In this document: one piece after another, positions 22,494-33,049 of the stretch
Position numbering within the stretch: the first letter of the stretch is position 1
Layout: every line of letters begins with the position of its first letter
Source of the DNA: Sialis fuliginosa
Lineage: Eukaryota > Arthropoda > Insecta > Megaloptera > Sialidae
Length of the DNA: 64,000 bases
Reading direction: 5' to 3'
NCBI GenBank assembly: GCA_961205875.1
Contig: OY540819.1
Location: 7,938,501 to 8,002,500, forward strand
Notes under the pieces: model-generated
What the model saw: only the letters and a program-made list of their open reading frames with translations
Told to the model about the DNA's origin: nothing
Databases searched by the model: none
Made by a program: the position numbers and the translations under genes

Positions 22494-23191
22494 CAGTCGG
22501 GACTCGTTTATTGTAACTCTCGTTTATCGTAAATGCCGACTTTCGTTTATTGTAAATTTTTTCTCCTCCTTCACCTCCCACCATTCTCGAGTCATGGCGT
22601 AAACGAACATATTTTTGAAATTTTTGTAGAATTAATTAGAGACACTTATCACCGTCGTCACTCGTCACCTTGCTCATATTCGAAATTAAAAGTAAAGTAA
22701 AATTATTTCACTATCACAATTAACTATTAACGATAAATATTAAATACCAAGGTTTACATACATAGTCTCTATATCTCCTTGACCAATCAGCGTTGGCGCG
22801 GGATTTCAAGTCACCACGAAGACGTATTCAAATGTTTGACATCACAGAACGTATTTCCAACTTAAGAATAGTAAAAATGACACTTCCCGAATAGACAAAA
22901 TTGTCTGTGATAGCTTTTTCATGATTTTGCAATGTCGAATTTGTACTACTTTGATTGTATATGTTGTTAAAATATCAAAAAATACGAAGACAATAATAAA
23001 TAAAGGATTTCTGGTATTTGATATTCTATTATACATTTATAACATTTGAATACATCTTCGTGGTGATGTCAATTCCCGCGCCAACGCTGATTGATCAAGG
23101 ATCTACACATAACTTGGTGTGAGCCCTTCTCGACTTGAAATAAACGCGAGTCATATGATTCAGAAGGTTTAAAATAAATGAGTCCCGACTG
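22494..23191 (+). mobile_element. pogo-like MITE, copy 1
   Basis: Inverted ends CAGTCGGGACTCGTTTAT and the reverse of ATAAATGAGTCCCGACTG are flanked by TA on both sides (22492-22493, 23192-23193). CAG-starting ends with TA duplications fit pogo/Tigger elements. Inside is a second inverted repeat of about 60 bp containing CCAATCAGCGTTGGCGCGGG. Copy 2 at 47950 is in the opposite orientation. No transposase frame. Confidence 0.8.
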
Positions 23192-23289
23192 TAATTAAAA
23201 GGTGTGCATTTTATGGCCAAGTCATGTTATTTTTTAATACAAACCTGTGAAGAATAGCGAATGAATGAGTTGACAGTACAAGAAGCAAG

Positions 23290-23420
23290 TTGTCATCTTC
23301 ACCCATATATGTCCGGGCGAGCGGGCGGTGACCACTTGTCTACGGGCCGGACGTGTTCGTGAATAACAACCGAGAGTTAAGCAGCGCACACTACATCATT
23401 GTGGAATGTTTTTTGTCTGA
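23290..23420. other. GC-richer islet
   Basis: GGGCGAGCGGGCGGTGACCA and GGGCCGGACGTGTTCG stand out from the background and do not recur. Possible regulatory or exonic sequence; no gene supported. Confidence 0.2.
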
Positions 23421-23586
23421 ACTCACATCTCTCTCAAAGCGTACTTTTTACGTGTTTTGTTCAATTTATAAATATTGTTTGTGATTGAATGATTGATATG
23501 TGTGGTATTCAGAAGTCAGAATGATTAAATCCTACATATAAATATATATATTTACATGTAGTTAAATGAGAAATACAAAAATATAA

Positions 23587-23800
23587 AGTACTGGCACCAG
23601 TTATGGCCGTTATAAGAGCAAGGTATACTGTTTTTGTGATTGATGGGCTTCTTTTTTGAAATTCTCATGAACTCATGTTACTTTAACCAAAGTCCGCAAA
23701 TATAGTTTGTTTTTTAAATTATAGCCTTTTATTTTGTTTATGTTTTTTCTCCGCAGTAATGGATAAAGTAATGAGCACACCCAGTGATGGACTCTTAATT
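23587..23800 (+). mobile_element. TA-flanked MITE family (GTACTGGCACCAG), 5' part
   Basis: AGTACTGGCACCAGTTATGGCC to AGTGATGGACTC matches the left half of the 48657 and 6993 copies, without the hAT insertion. The right half is missing. Confidence 0.75.
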
Positions 23801-23999
23801 AAATTAATTAGCACTTTATTAAATAAATAAAATATTTTATGAAAAAACTAGCTGTCAAAATACCGGATACATAAATTAAAAATTGTAGTTGAACTAATTA
23901 CTAGAAACATTTTAGTGAATGGAAGCCTTATTAATCGATATCACCAATACTATATCAATAGCGGTAGCAATATGACAATAAACATAACGTTTTGTCGGT

Positions 24000-25834
24000 A
24001 AAACGACCAACATATAATTAATTTGAACTATGATATTATGGAGTACGAAACGAAACAGAGACTATAAACATAAAATTCTCAACAGGGTTGCCAAATTTCT
24101 AAAATGTTTCGGCGAGACATTGTCTACGGGTAAGTGGGAGGGGGGAGGGGGAAATTGCAAAACAATAATTTATTTTCAAATAATAAAAACTGAAAAGTCA
24201 ACATTTGACAAAAATAAAATAATTATTATCAGTGTTAAATCTAAAATATTTACTGCAATATTAAGATAAAATAAGACTAATGCGCAATTTCATCAATCTA
24301 TGTTTGTGTTGGCAGCTCTGTTAAATAGAAAATGCTGGGCTCTGATTCACCCTTATGAAGATTTGCAAGTCTGTTAGAAATAACACACTTTGGTGAAACT
24401 AAGGGGTAATTATAATGCCGTATTTACACCAAAAAATAAAACAGTAATACGGCGTTTTTAAAACAATTCGTATTTTAAAATGTATAGGTTCTGTAGCGAT
24501 TTTGTCGAAAAACACAGTGTTTGTCTATTTAGTGTTAACATTCCATAAGAAGATGCAGTTTATGCAGAGAATATTAAAATCACCTAAAGACAAACACAGA
24601 GATATATTCTTGTATGTTAATATATGTTATATTGCCTACGATAGATGTGTATTATTCAAATATTAAAATATGATTGATTTATTTACTTGTACACAGAGAG
24701 AGAGAAAGAAAAATGTGGTCTATCACACGTTGCAGAATTCTCCTCCATTCATCTATTAACGAATGTGGGGAAATGTGAACTCGGGAGTGAGACTGGTAGA
24801 TGATTATTTCTGGATCGGTATTTTGTGAAATTGTAAATGTTTTTTTTGTATCTACTGAATATATTCATAAAAAGTTATTTTTATTAAGCAATTTGCAGCT
24901 TCTTAAGTCGATTATAAATCTAAACGACTAGAATAATTAATTCACTTTGGTAATTAATTTTTTTTTCTAAAATATAAAAATAAACAATTATGCTTATTGT
25001 TAGCCATAGTATGTGTGTTTATAAACATTTCTTTTAAAAAACTCCAATTTCGTGCTACTCAAAATCAAAACTGGAAAGCAATTTTACTTTAAACACCAAA
25101 CTTTACAAATTTCATTTATTACGTTTTTCTTCCTTTTTTATGTGTCAAATGGTCTATATCTCATAAATATATACAAGAAAAAAAAATTATTATTTAAAGA
25201 AATTATATATTTTTTCCCCCAGAGTTAATATATGTAGTTTTTGTATAATTGAAGTTTTTTCTATAATTTTTCTCTCATTTTATTCAAAATTTTTCGTTTA
25301 CAAACTAAAAAATTTACGTAGGTATATATTGCAGAATTAATAAAACGAAAGATTTTTTTAAAGTCAGTAATAATTTTTTAATGTAAATTACACAGATGTA
25401 GGTAGATACCTATATTATTTGTATAATACATTTTTCAGAAATTTCCATATAACGAGCATGCATCTTAAATACATGTACATTTTTCTGTTTTTAATTAATT
25501 AATCACATATTTCCACGAATTTAATTAGAAACGAAAATATCATACATCGCTTCAACCTTACCCCATCATGATTATTCTTTTTTCAACCAAACGTAGATAT
25601 CTACCATACAGGGGCGGACTTAGATAATCTATACTATAGTAAGAAATATAACGATTTTTTTTCCTATAACATATAGCACTAAAAACAGATATTATACATA
25701 ATCCATTTTGATAGTTTGACTGTAAACATGAAAATTACCGAACCGATTTTGATCGTACTTTCACTATAAGTAAAGCCTAGAATATATTAGGAAAGATATC
25801 ATCACGCTACTCCATCAAGGGGCTGAATAATATC
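24000..25834. other. Mostly unassigned AT-rich tract
   Basis: At 24414-24548 a decayed TIR piece (ATGCCGTATTTACACC ... GTGTTAACATTCC) resembles the 53694 element. At 25609 a hAT-type end, CAGGGGCGGACTTAG, has no partner with a matching 8-bp duplication. No gene recognised. Confidence 0.4.
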
Positions 25835-25983
25835 ATTAATCAAATATAAATATACAATAAACAATGAAACCATTCACATTATAGGTATCGTGCCAGTCTC
25901 GGTCCAATCATGCTCCGATACTGAATATTTACTGACTGAAGCGAGACAGGGCCGAGACTGGCACGATAGTCTGGATTGACCCT
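25835..25983. mobile_element. AGGGTC-ended TIR element, right-end copy
   Basis: CAATCAAATATAAATA, AAACAATGAAACCATTCACA, ATCGTGCCAGTCTCGGTCC and ACTGAATATTTA are shared with 30670-30830. This copy keeps the right end (reverse reads AGGGTCAATCCAGACTATCG). Its inner arm ATCGTGCCAGTCTCGG and the terminal arm form a long hairpin. The left end is lost. Confidence 0.6.
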
Positions 25984-26308
25984 AAACATGAACGGAAAAG
26001 TAGAGAAAATACTACTGAACCGATTTTAGTGGTATTTTTATTGTTACACCGTAAAATGAAGGATTCAATTGCTTTTATGTAACAATCAGTAAACATTTTA
26101 CTTCGTAAATGGCTGATTCTCAAAAAAAGTAGAAAAATGATTTTGGTATATTGTGTTGTTTTTTTTTTAATAATGTACAATTTCTTTCGTAAATATAATA
26201 AAACATAGGGTAATTTTCTGAAGGGTTATAGTGGTCCCCAATATTTTTGACTTTAAAGGGGGTTAAAACAAAAATTCAAAAGTGAGGATATGATAGCTTA
26301 GTGTATTA

Positions 26309-26723
26309 GTGAGGGAATGATCACTTTGTGAGGGAATGACGAGCGAAAATGTTTTGGATAATAATACTTTTAAACAATTTCAACAATACACTTCAACACT
26401 CAGCGCTTTCGCCATATTTATTTTTTAATGTCAGTATTGCCACATTATAAAAACAATAACACTGCGTTTAGATAGATTTACAATTACGGTCTAATTTCAC
26501 TGTTACAGAAATTGTGAGGGAATGATTCGTTTTTTGAGGACATACTTGTAAATTTATTTTCTGTTTTTTTCTGTTTGTGTTTTACTTACTGTTGTACATT
26601 TTTAAATAGAGAATATTGTTATAAATGAATAAATAATAAGTTATTAAACACATTCTAGAAAATTTGTCGAAACAAATTAGAAATGTATTTAAATTTGGTG
26701 GTTGGGGCACAGTGAGGGAATGA
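26309..26723 (+). repeat. Four dispersed GTGAGGGAATGA motifs
   Basis: The 12-mer GTGAGGGAATGA occurs at 26309, 26328, 26514 and 26712, all in the same orientation, in otherwise AT-rich DNA. A partial relative GTGAGGATATGA is at 26283. Chance repetition of a 12-mer four times in 415 bp is unlikely. Role unknown. Confidence 0.6.
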
Positions 26724-27280
26724 TTTTTGAGGTATAAATTTTAATATATATTTACAATTTATAATAACTGAAATAAAATTAATATACAATTTGGTACACC
26801 TAGTGATGTAGTTTCATAAGAGAATCTCCTTAACTTTAATTTTCGATCTCGTTTTATAGAAATCAGAAAGGACAACAATTTAGATTTTTTTTGAGAATCA
26901 GTCAAATATTGTTTCAAGAGACAATATCTTCCTGGATCCGCCACTGGCTGCAAACAAAAAACAACACAAACAGTGCAATAATTTGAGAACCGCGCGCGCG
27001 TATAATAATTAATTTAAAATGATAAGTGTAAAGGATACGCTGGTTTATATTTAGCCCGCCCGCGGGCTACAAAACATGCAACATTTCATCAAAAAGAACA
27101 ATGAAACGGGCCGTAACTTTGATACACGCAAACAATTACAAATATTTACACCGTTTCTGTAAACATGTGTCGATTGATCTCTGGGTAAACAGCCTCAGAA
27201 TTCAAATGGATTCGTTGTGCAATTAGATGTAGCGAGATTTTTGTTGTTACTGAAAATAATGCGCGATTCTCGTTTAGCGA
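26724..27280. other. Unassigned tract with a hAT-type end
   Basis: The sequence CTGGATCCGCCACTG ending at 26946 is a typical right hAT terminus (reverse CAGTGGCGGATCCAG) without a visible partner. A CG dinucleotide run is near 26992-27001, and a palindrome AGCCCGCCCGCGGGCT at 27054-27069. Confidence 0.4.
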
Positions 27281-28470
27281 AAATGCCTTTTATCTGTGGA
27301 CAACCTATATAGATGATGATTTCCAGTGGCGCACGTGAAGAGGCGTTAAACAAAAATAACCAAGCAACCAAGAGAGGGATCGGAAAATACCTTTTATATC
27401 TGTGGACAACCTACACAGGTGATGATTTCCAGTGGCGCACGTGAAGAGGCGTTAAACAAAAATAACCAAGCAACCAAGAGAGGGATCAGAAAATGCCTTT
27501 TATCTGTGGATAACCTACATAGGTGATGATTTCCAGTGGCGCACGTGAAGAGGCGTTAAACAAAAATAACCAAGCAACCAAGAGAGGGATCGGAAAATGC
27601 CTTTTATCTGTGGATAACCGACATAGGTGATGATTTCCAGTGGCGCACGTGAAGAGGCGTTAAACAAAAATAACTAAGCAACCAAGAGAGGGATCAGAAA
27701 ATGCCTTTTATCTGTGGATACACAGGTAGAAAAGTGACTTGGGTCAAGAAAATCTTGTTTTATATATAACGAAAACAATATTTTCTTAATATAAGAATTG
27801 ATTCTTAATCCAAGTATATTATTGTTTTCGTTCAACAATATTTCTTTAAATGGAAACAACAATTTTCTGGATAAAGAGTATATTCTTAAATTAAGAAAAT
27901 ATTTTTTTCGTTATATAGAAAACAAGGATTTCTTGGCCCAAGTTAACCTTTCTACCAGTGTAACCTACATAGGTGATGATTTCCAGTGGCGCACGTGAAG
28001 AGGCGTTAAACAAAAATAACCAAGCAACCAAGAGAGGGATCGGAAAATGCCTTTTATCTGTGGACAACCTATATATAGATGATGATTTCCAGTGGCGCAC
28101 GTGAAGAGGCGTTAAACAAAAATAACCAAGCAACCAAGAGAGGGATCGGAAAATACCTTTTATATCTGTGGACAACCTACACAGGTGATGATTTCCAGTG
28201 GCGCACGTGAAGAGGCGTTAAAAAAAGTAACCAAGCAACCAAGAGAGGGATCGGAAAATGCCTTTTATCTGTGGATAACCTATATAGATGATGATTTCCA
28301 GTGGCGCACGTGAAGAGGCGTTAAACAAAAGTAACCAAGCAATCAAGAGAGGGGTCAGATGACGTTTTTGAAGCGGGAGTTATTACTTTTAAGAAATTTT
28401 AGCAAAACATCTATCTACAAACGTGATGATATTCAGTAGCGCGCGTGCATGAATAGGTGTTAAACAAAAG
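27281..28470 (+). repeat. Satellite array, units of 103-106 bp
   Basis: Eight near-identical units plus one degenerate unit (28400-28470) carry GATGATTTCCAGTGGCGCAC, GTGAAGAGGCGTTAAACAAA and AACCAAGCAACCAAGAGAGG. Each unit has an E-box CACGTG. The core CCAGTGGCGC recurs at 27323, 27429, 27533, 27637, 27983, 28089, 28195 and 28298. Units 1-2 and units 6-7 share the same ordered variants (TATAGATGATG, then TACCTTTTATATCTG), so a two-unit block was duplicated. One unit is split by the element at 27721. Frames across the array are repeat artefacts. Confidence 0.95.
27721..27960. mobile_element. TA-flanked long-armed MITE inside the satellite
   Basis: Ends CACAGGTAGAAA and the inverse of TTTCTACCAGTG continue as arms of about 80 bp (CTTGGGTCAAGAAAATCTTG, TATATAACGAAAACAATATT). 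TA flanks both ends (27719-27720, 27961-27962). Removing the element and one TA restores a perfect satellite unit (TGTGGATAACCTACATAGG). A single arm of the family survives at 51419-51478. Confidence 0.9.
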
Positions 28471-28529
28471 ATAACAAAATTTATAAATCTAGTTTAGCAT
28501 CACAGAACATTAAAAATATCTATATAAAT

Positions 28530-29039
28530 ACTAACTGTGCCCGCGCGGCTTCGCTCGCATGGACTACGGAATTATTGTTTAGGATTTTTGAAAAATATAG
28601 TTGAATTAAGTACAAACACGATTAGTTATTATTGTAATAATACGACCAAATTGGATGCTGTAAAGGACAAATTATATCTACATTAAGTACTTATGACGAT
28701 GAAATCATTTATTTGCAGGCCATAAACAGAATCCAAACATTTTATTTTTGTTCCTTTGATTCTACATAATTCTTTATTAGATTATTTTGTTCAATATTTA
28801 ACGGTTTAGGCAGCATATTGCAAAAAAGCGCACTGGCGGCAAACTTTTTTCCGACTTGTTTTACTATTATCGTTACTGCTTATTCCTTATGTAATAAAAT
28901 ACATATATCCTATAACCTGGCCAGAGAACATTATTAATATGAATTTAAAAAAAACACGTAAATTGGATAGGTGGTTCTCGAGTTATAAGCGCACTAACAC
29001 ACAGACAGACAGACGTTGAGCTTTATATATATTAAGGAT
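28530..29039 (+). repeat. (ACAG)n-ended dispersed family, internally deleted copy
   Basis: ACTAACTGTGCCCGCGCGGC and TTCGCTCGC at the left, GTGGTTCTCGAGTTATAAGCG, ACAGACAGACAGACG and TTATATATATTAAGGAT at the right. About 390 bp shorter than the 19716 copy because of internal deletion. Confidence 0.75.
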
Positions 29040-29241
29040 AGGGCAACTTCCTATTCTATCGCGTAATCCCCGCTAGGTGAGGGATGTTTCGTCTTTGAGT
29101 TTTAGCTGACTATATATTATGAAATTTAAAACCACAAAAAAATTGTACAGTATTAATTACATATATACATTTTTCATGTAGTTTCATCGTGACCCCAATA
29201 TTTCGGACCTCCAAAAATCTGTAGTTATATACAAAATATTT

Positions 29242-29460
29242 CTAGGAAGCGTGATTCACCAACTGCACTTTTATCTGATCTTTATCTGCATAATTATAAA
29301 AACAATCAAAATATTTACACTGTAACAGAATCCGTGCGCGAGGCGATAACTGCAACATCGTCGCTCTATTCCCAGAACCAGTGTAAACTTCCTTACCGGC
29401 CGCATTTCCGCTTGCCACTGGCCATCTGGTGGCCGCGAGGTGAACTAAATCCATACGCAC
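29242..29460 (-). other. GC-richer islet with an ATG frame, possible exon
   Basis: On the minus strand an ATG at 29460 opens 72 codons, starting MRMDLVHLAATRWPVASGN. The first 40 codons lie in sequence much richer in GC than the surroundings, then the frame enters AT-rich DNA after a donor-like GTAAAT. GGCCATCTGGTGGCC at 29420-29434 is palindromic and CTCF-like. I recognise no protein family. It may be a first exon, a promoter region or chance. Confidence 0.2.
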
Positions 29461-29724
29461 CGCGATTCTTTTGATGATTTTATATAAAAATGTGTGAAAG
29501 CGTATGTTTTACTAGAACGCTTTGATTTTGTGTTGTTCGTCTTCGTTTTGTTGAGACGATGATGACAAATGTATTGTTTACATTTGGATATGTGCATGTG
29601 TTCTTTTGATACTTCTCAAACATACAATGCTTAATTTATGAGGAATATATTTAGCTATGTAAATAGTGGATATTTTTTTTATTTGACACTTAATGCCGGT
29701 GGGCATTAGACTGGTTTAGTGTAA

Positions 29725-30340
29725 ATTTTTCGAAACACAATTTTTCGAAACTCAATTTTTCGAAACACAATTTTTCGAAACACAATTTTTCGAATTACAA
29801 TTTTTCGAATCACAATTCTTCGAATGAACAATTTTTCGAAAAATGTGTTTTATTGTTCAAATTTTATTTAGTAAAAAAAATATTAAGTAAAGTAATGTTT
29901 GGACATTTTACGATATATTTAATAAACAAAAAGCCATGTAATTTATTTAGGTACCTACATCGAAAAACTCGCCGGATACCAATTAGACTAGTCCGACAGC
30001 TCAATAGTAAAGTTGATTTATGTACGAGTTAAGTATTTGTGAGTGAGTGGTTTTTTGGTTATTCAACAGGAATAAAAGGAGGTTTGCAAATAGAGGGATC
30101 TGGATCCAAGGGATGTAAAGGGATTATTAGGGATTGGGATAAATAAATTTTATAGTTTCAAATCACAAACATTCACGAATTTCATTAAATGTTTGCAGGC
30201 AACTTTGTTCGAAATTAACGATTTGTAGTTTTTTCTATTAATTATTAATGATGTACATATTTTTCGAAACACAATTTTTCGAAACTCAATTTTTCGAAAC
30301 ACAATTTTTCGAAACACAATTTTTCGAATTACAATTTTTC
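29725..30340 (+). repeat. Two TTTTTCGAA arrays in direct orientation
   Basis: The first array (29725-29841) has about eight 16-bp units of the type ACACAATTTTTCGAAA, and the second (30259-30340) has five. The order of variant units (AACACA, AACTCA, AACACA, AACACA, ATTACA) is the same in both, so one array is a copy of the other. They frame about 420 bp of plain sequence. Confidence 0.9.
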
Positions 30341-30539
30341 CAGTATTAAAGTTTCCTTCATGATAACTGTTTATCGAATGACAAGTAAGTCTTTGGTCTT
30401 TTCAGTTGTTTTATTTTTAAGTTCAGTAATAAGTCTTTTAATGTTTGTTTTTGTTCTGAATTCTTAAAGTTAACATATTTCTTCAAATTTGAATAGATAC
30501 ATATAAAATTAGCTGGTAAAACCTAACTAGAAGGATGAG

Positions 30540-30555
30540 GGGGGGGGGGGGGGTA
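30540..30555 (+). repeat. Poly-G run
   Basis: About 15 consecutive G. Similar homopolymer G or C runs are at 9354, 13178, 13287, 40079 and 52122, mostly inside elements. Confidence 0.9.
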
Positions 30556-30669
30556 AGACGTTGAATGTATGTAAAATAAATCTTTATACATTACTACGTA
30601 TACAATTCATTGTATTAAACAACACTACTACTTGCAACTTTTTAATCCGATGTTTTCGTAAGAACTGTA

Positions 30670-30830
30670 AGGGTCGATCCAAACAATCGAGCCGGTCTCG
30701 GTCAGGTCTCGCTCCAATCAAATATAAATAAAATATAAACAATGAAATCATTCACACTAAATGTATCGCTCAGGTTTCAGTCCAATCACGCTCCAATACA
30801 GCATTACTATACTGAATATTTATCGGTTAC
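30670..30830. mobile_element. AGGGTC-ended TIR element, left-end copy
   Basis: Starts AGGGTCGATCCAAACAATCG with AGCCGGTCTCGGTCAGGTCTC and keeps CAATCAAATATAAATA to ACTGAATATTTATCGG as in 25835-25983. It retains the end which that copy lost, and lacks the end which that copy kept. Confidence 0.6.
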
Positions 30831-31411
30831 AAATAAAAATGCTTGTAATTTTTTTGTTACTAAACTAGATTTTTTGTTTTCTACATGCGACCGTACGAGG
30901 GGTGATCTTCTGACTTGGCGCCCCGCGTGGTCAACCTACCTCCTTCCCCTTAAATCGGTACTTAACAGAATGATTGACTACACAAATGAATCCGTTTATA
31001 AATGTCCACATTAAAAGTCGTTAGAGTCAGATTATGCATCTCATCAATTAGCTACTGTCTAACAACAATAGATATGTTTCATGACAACAGGGGTGTCTTT
31101 AGCATTTCTGTTTATGTTAATGTCACATAATTTTAATTTTCAACTAAACCAAATTATGAATTAACTAATTTTGAAGACTAAATCTCATTTAGTTTTATCA
31201 TTCATATTGAGTTTTTTTTTTACTTCAGATTATTTTTATTATAAATTAAACATAAATTTATATGTATAATACATTACTAGAGATACTCTAGTAAGAATTA
31301 CGACAGCGTCGCCATTTTTAACTATGATGCGATTTATTAAAAAAAATAATGTATGTATTATTATTAGCTAGCATAAAAAAATTAAAATCTAATTGAAAAT
31401 AATGTAATAAT
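30831..31411. other. Unassigned tract
   Basis: A GC-richer piece at 30890-30960 (CGACCGTACGAGGGGTGATC) lies in a 90-codon frame (30742-31014) that begins in the preceding repeat and is not supported as a gene. The rest is AT-rich. Confidence 0.35.
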
Positions 31412-31736
31412 CCCGGAAAAAAATTTCAGATCTGAAATAATCAAATCAGATCTTGATAGATCTGCATTTTGAGACAATATCATATTTTTTCACTAGTTTT
31501 GGAGACCTGCAAAGATCTACAATAGAGATTGAAACATTGAAAGTTCATGAATTTTCAATGTTACAACGATCTTCAGAGATCTTTGTAAATCATTGTAGAT
31601 CTTTGTAGATCGTTGTAGATCTTTGCATATCTCCACAGATCAAAAACCAGTGAAAAATATGATGTCTCAAAATATAGATCTATCAAGATCTGATTTGATC
31701 ACTTCAGATCTGAATTTTTTTCTCGAGATGAAGTAT
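31412..31736. mobile_element. AGATCT-rich foldback element, copy 1
   Basis: Long inverted arms begin CCCGGAAAAAAATTTCAGATC (right end decayed to CTCGAG) and read through CAAATCAGATCTTGATAGATCT, TTTTGAGACA and TTTTTCACT. AGATCT or GATCT occurs more than a dozen times, with GTAGATCTTTGTAGATCGTT in the centre. A 5'-truncated copy is at 59655-60102. Confidence 0.8.
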
Positions 31737-32339
31737 ATTTAATGATATTGACTGATTATGCTATTTGAATCAACATTTGCATAATTTATTTTCACAGGAA
31801 TTGAAAAATAACCAAGCCTCAAAAAAGCACTAATATATTTTCTTACTTGATATTTAGTAACAATTATCAGAATATATTTTCTATATAAAATAAATTATTA
31901 TTGAAACTTGTATTAAGTTAAAAATAAAAAGTGCTATAACGTTGAAGGTTTTTAGTTTACTAATGAGGGAGAATCCCATGCACAGAGAATAACGTCCGCC
32001 ACCGCCACTGTCGCATGCTCGCGTCTGTCTGACTGGCACTAATGAAGAGACATATCCATGTGACACTTACAACGTAATTACAAGTTATTCTCACACGCAC
32101 ACATTACACACACACTTAAATTTAAGATAAAATTGAAAACAGACAATCAATGCAAATATGCAAAAAAAAAATACTCAGAATCAAAATCTTTGTAACAAGG
32201 TACCGAATTATATAATTTTATCTATGGATTTAGTTTATGCAGAAACTAAATTGCAAAAATCTCTTAAAAATTGCTTAAATTGACTTTTTTTATAGTTACA
32301 TGATTATTATACGATAGCTTTAAATTTATAAATATACAT
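31737..32339. other. Unassigned tract
   Basis: AT-rich apart from a GC-richer islet at 31985-32050 (ACGTCCGCCACCGCCACTGT). A short CA repeat is at 32092-32116. No gene supported. Confidence 0.35.
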
Positions 32340-32660
32340 ACTAGCTGTGCCCGCGGCTTCGCTGATATCGCGGAGTTTATTTTAGATCTTTTTATTCTAC
32401 ACAATTATTTACTATTATACATTATTTTGTTCAATATTTAACGGTTTAGTTGTAAAAGAGCGCGCTAGCGGTAAATTTTTTCTGACTTGATTTAATATTA
32501 GCGTCACTGCGGATATTCCTTATATTGGCTAACGTATAACAAAATATATACTTTAACCTGGCCAGAATTTATTTATGAATTAAAAAAAACACGTAAATCG
32601 GATAAGTGGTTCTCGAGTGATAAGCGCACTAACGGACAGACAGACAGATAGAGAGACGTT
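32340..32660 (+). repeat. (ACAG)n-ended dispersed family, short copy
   Basis: ACTAGCTGTGCCCGCGGCTT at the left and ATCGGATAAGTGGTTCTCGA, GTGATAAGCGC, GGACAGACAGACAG and AGAGAGACGTTTAA at the right, with most of the middle deleted. Confidence 0.75.
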
Positions 32661-32969
32661 TAATATGTAACACATTTATAATAATATCAGAATTAATATC
32701 ATAATCATAAACAACTCTAATTTATCTATACAGATAAAATTCAAATATGCAGATCTATAATTTACTTTGTGAAAAAAAAAATACAAGTGGTATACAAATA
32801 TAAATAATAATTTTCATAATATAACTCTTTTCTTCAAATTTTGCAACCCTAATATTTCGATAAAATAACCCCAATAGAGGGTAGCGAGCTTACCTGTAGC
32901 CTGCTCTGGACGCCAACTATATTTCGATTATATTTATACTATTATAATAACGTTTTATCACATACGATT

Positions 32970-33032
32970 GAAGCAACGTGGCTTACACCCAGAAGCCAAA
33001 ATTCACACCAAGATCACCGCGGAAGCCTCAAA
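32970..33032 (-). repeat. Relative of the short GC-richer repeat at 15092
   Basis: CAACGTGGCTTACACCCAGA and AGATCACCGCGGAAGCCTCA match 15092-15175 in rearranged order. It ends about 18 bp before the 33050 element. Confidence 0.5.
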
Positions 33033-33049
33033 TGTATAAATATATTATA

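Noticed and set aside
25609-26946. CAGGGGCGGACTTAG and CTGGATCCGCCACTG as the two ends of one hAT element
   Set aside because: The flanking 8-mers (CTACCATA and GCTGCAAA) do not match and the ends differ, so they are probably two separate relics.
27281-28470. CRISPR-like array
   Set aside because: Units are contiguous 103-106-bp satellite repeats without unique spacers, in a eukaryotic context.
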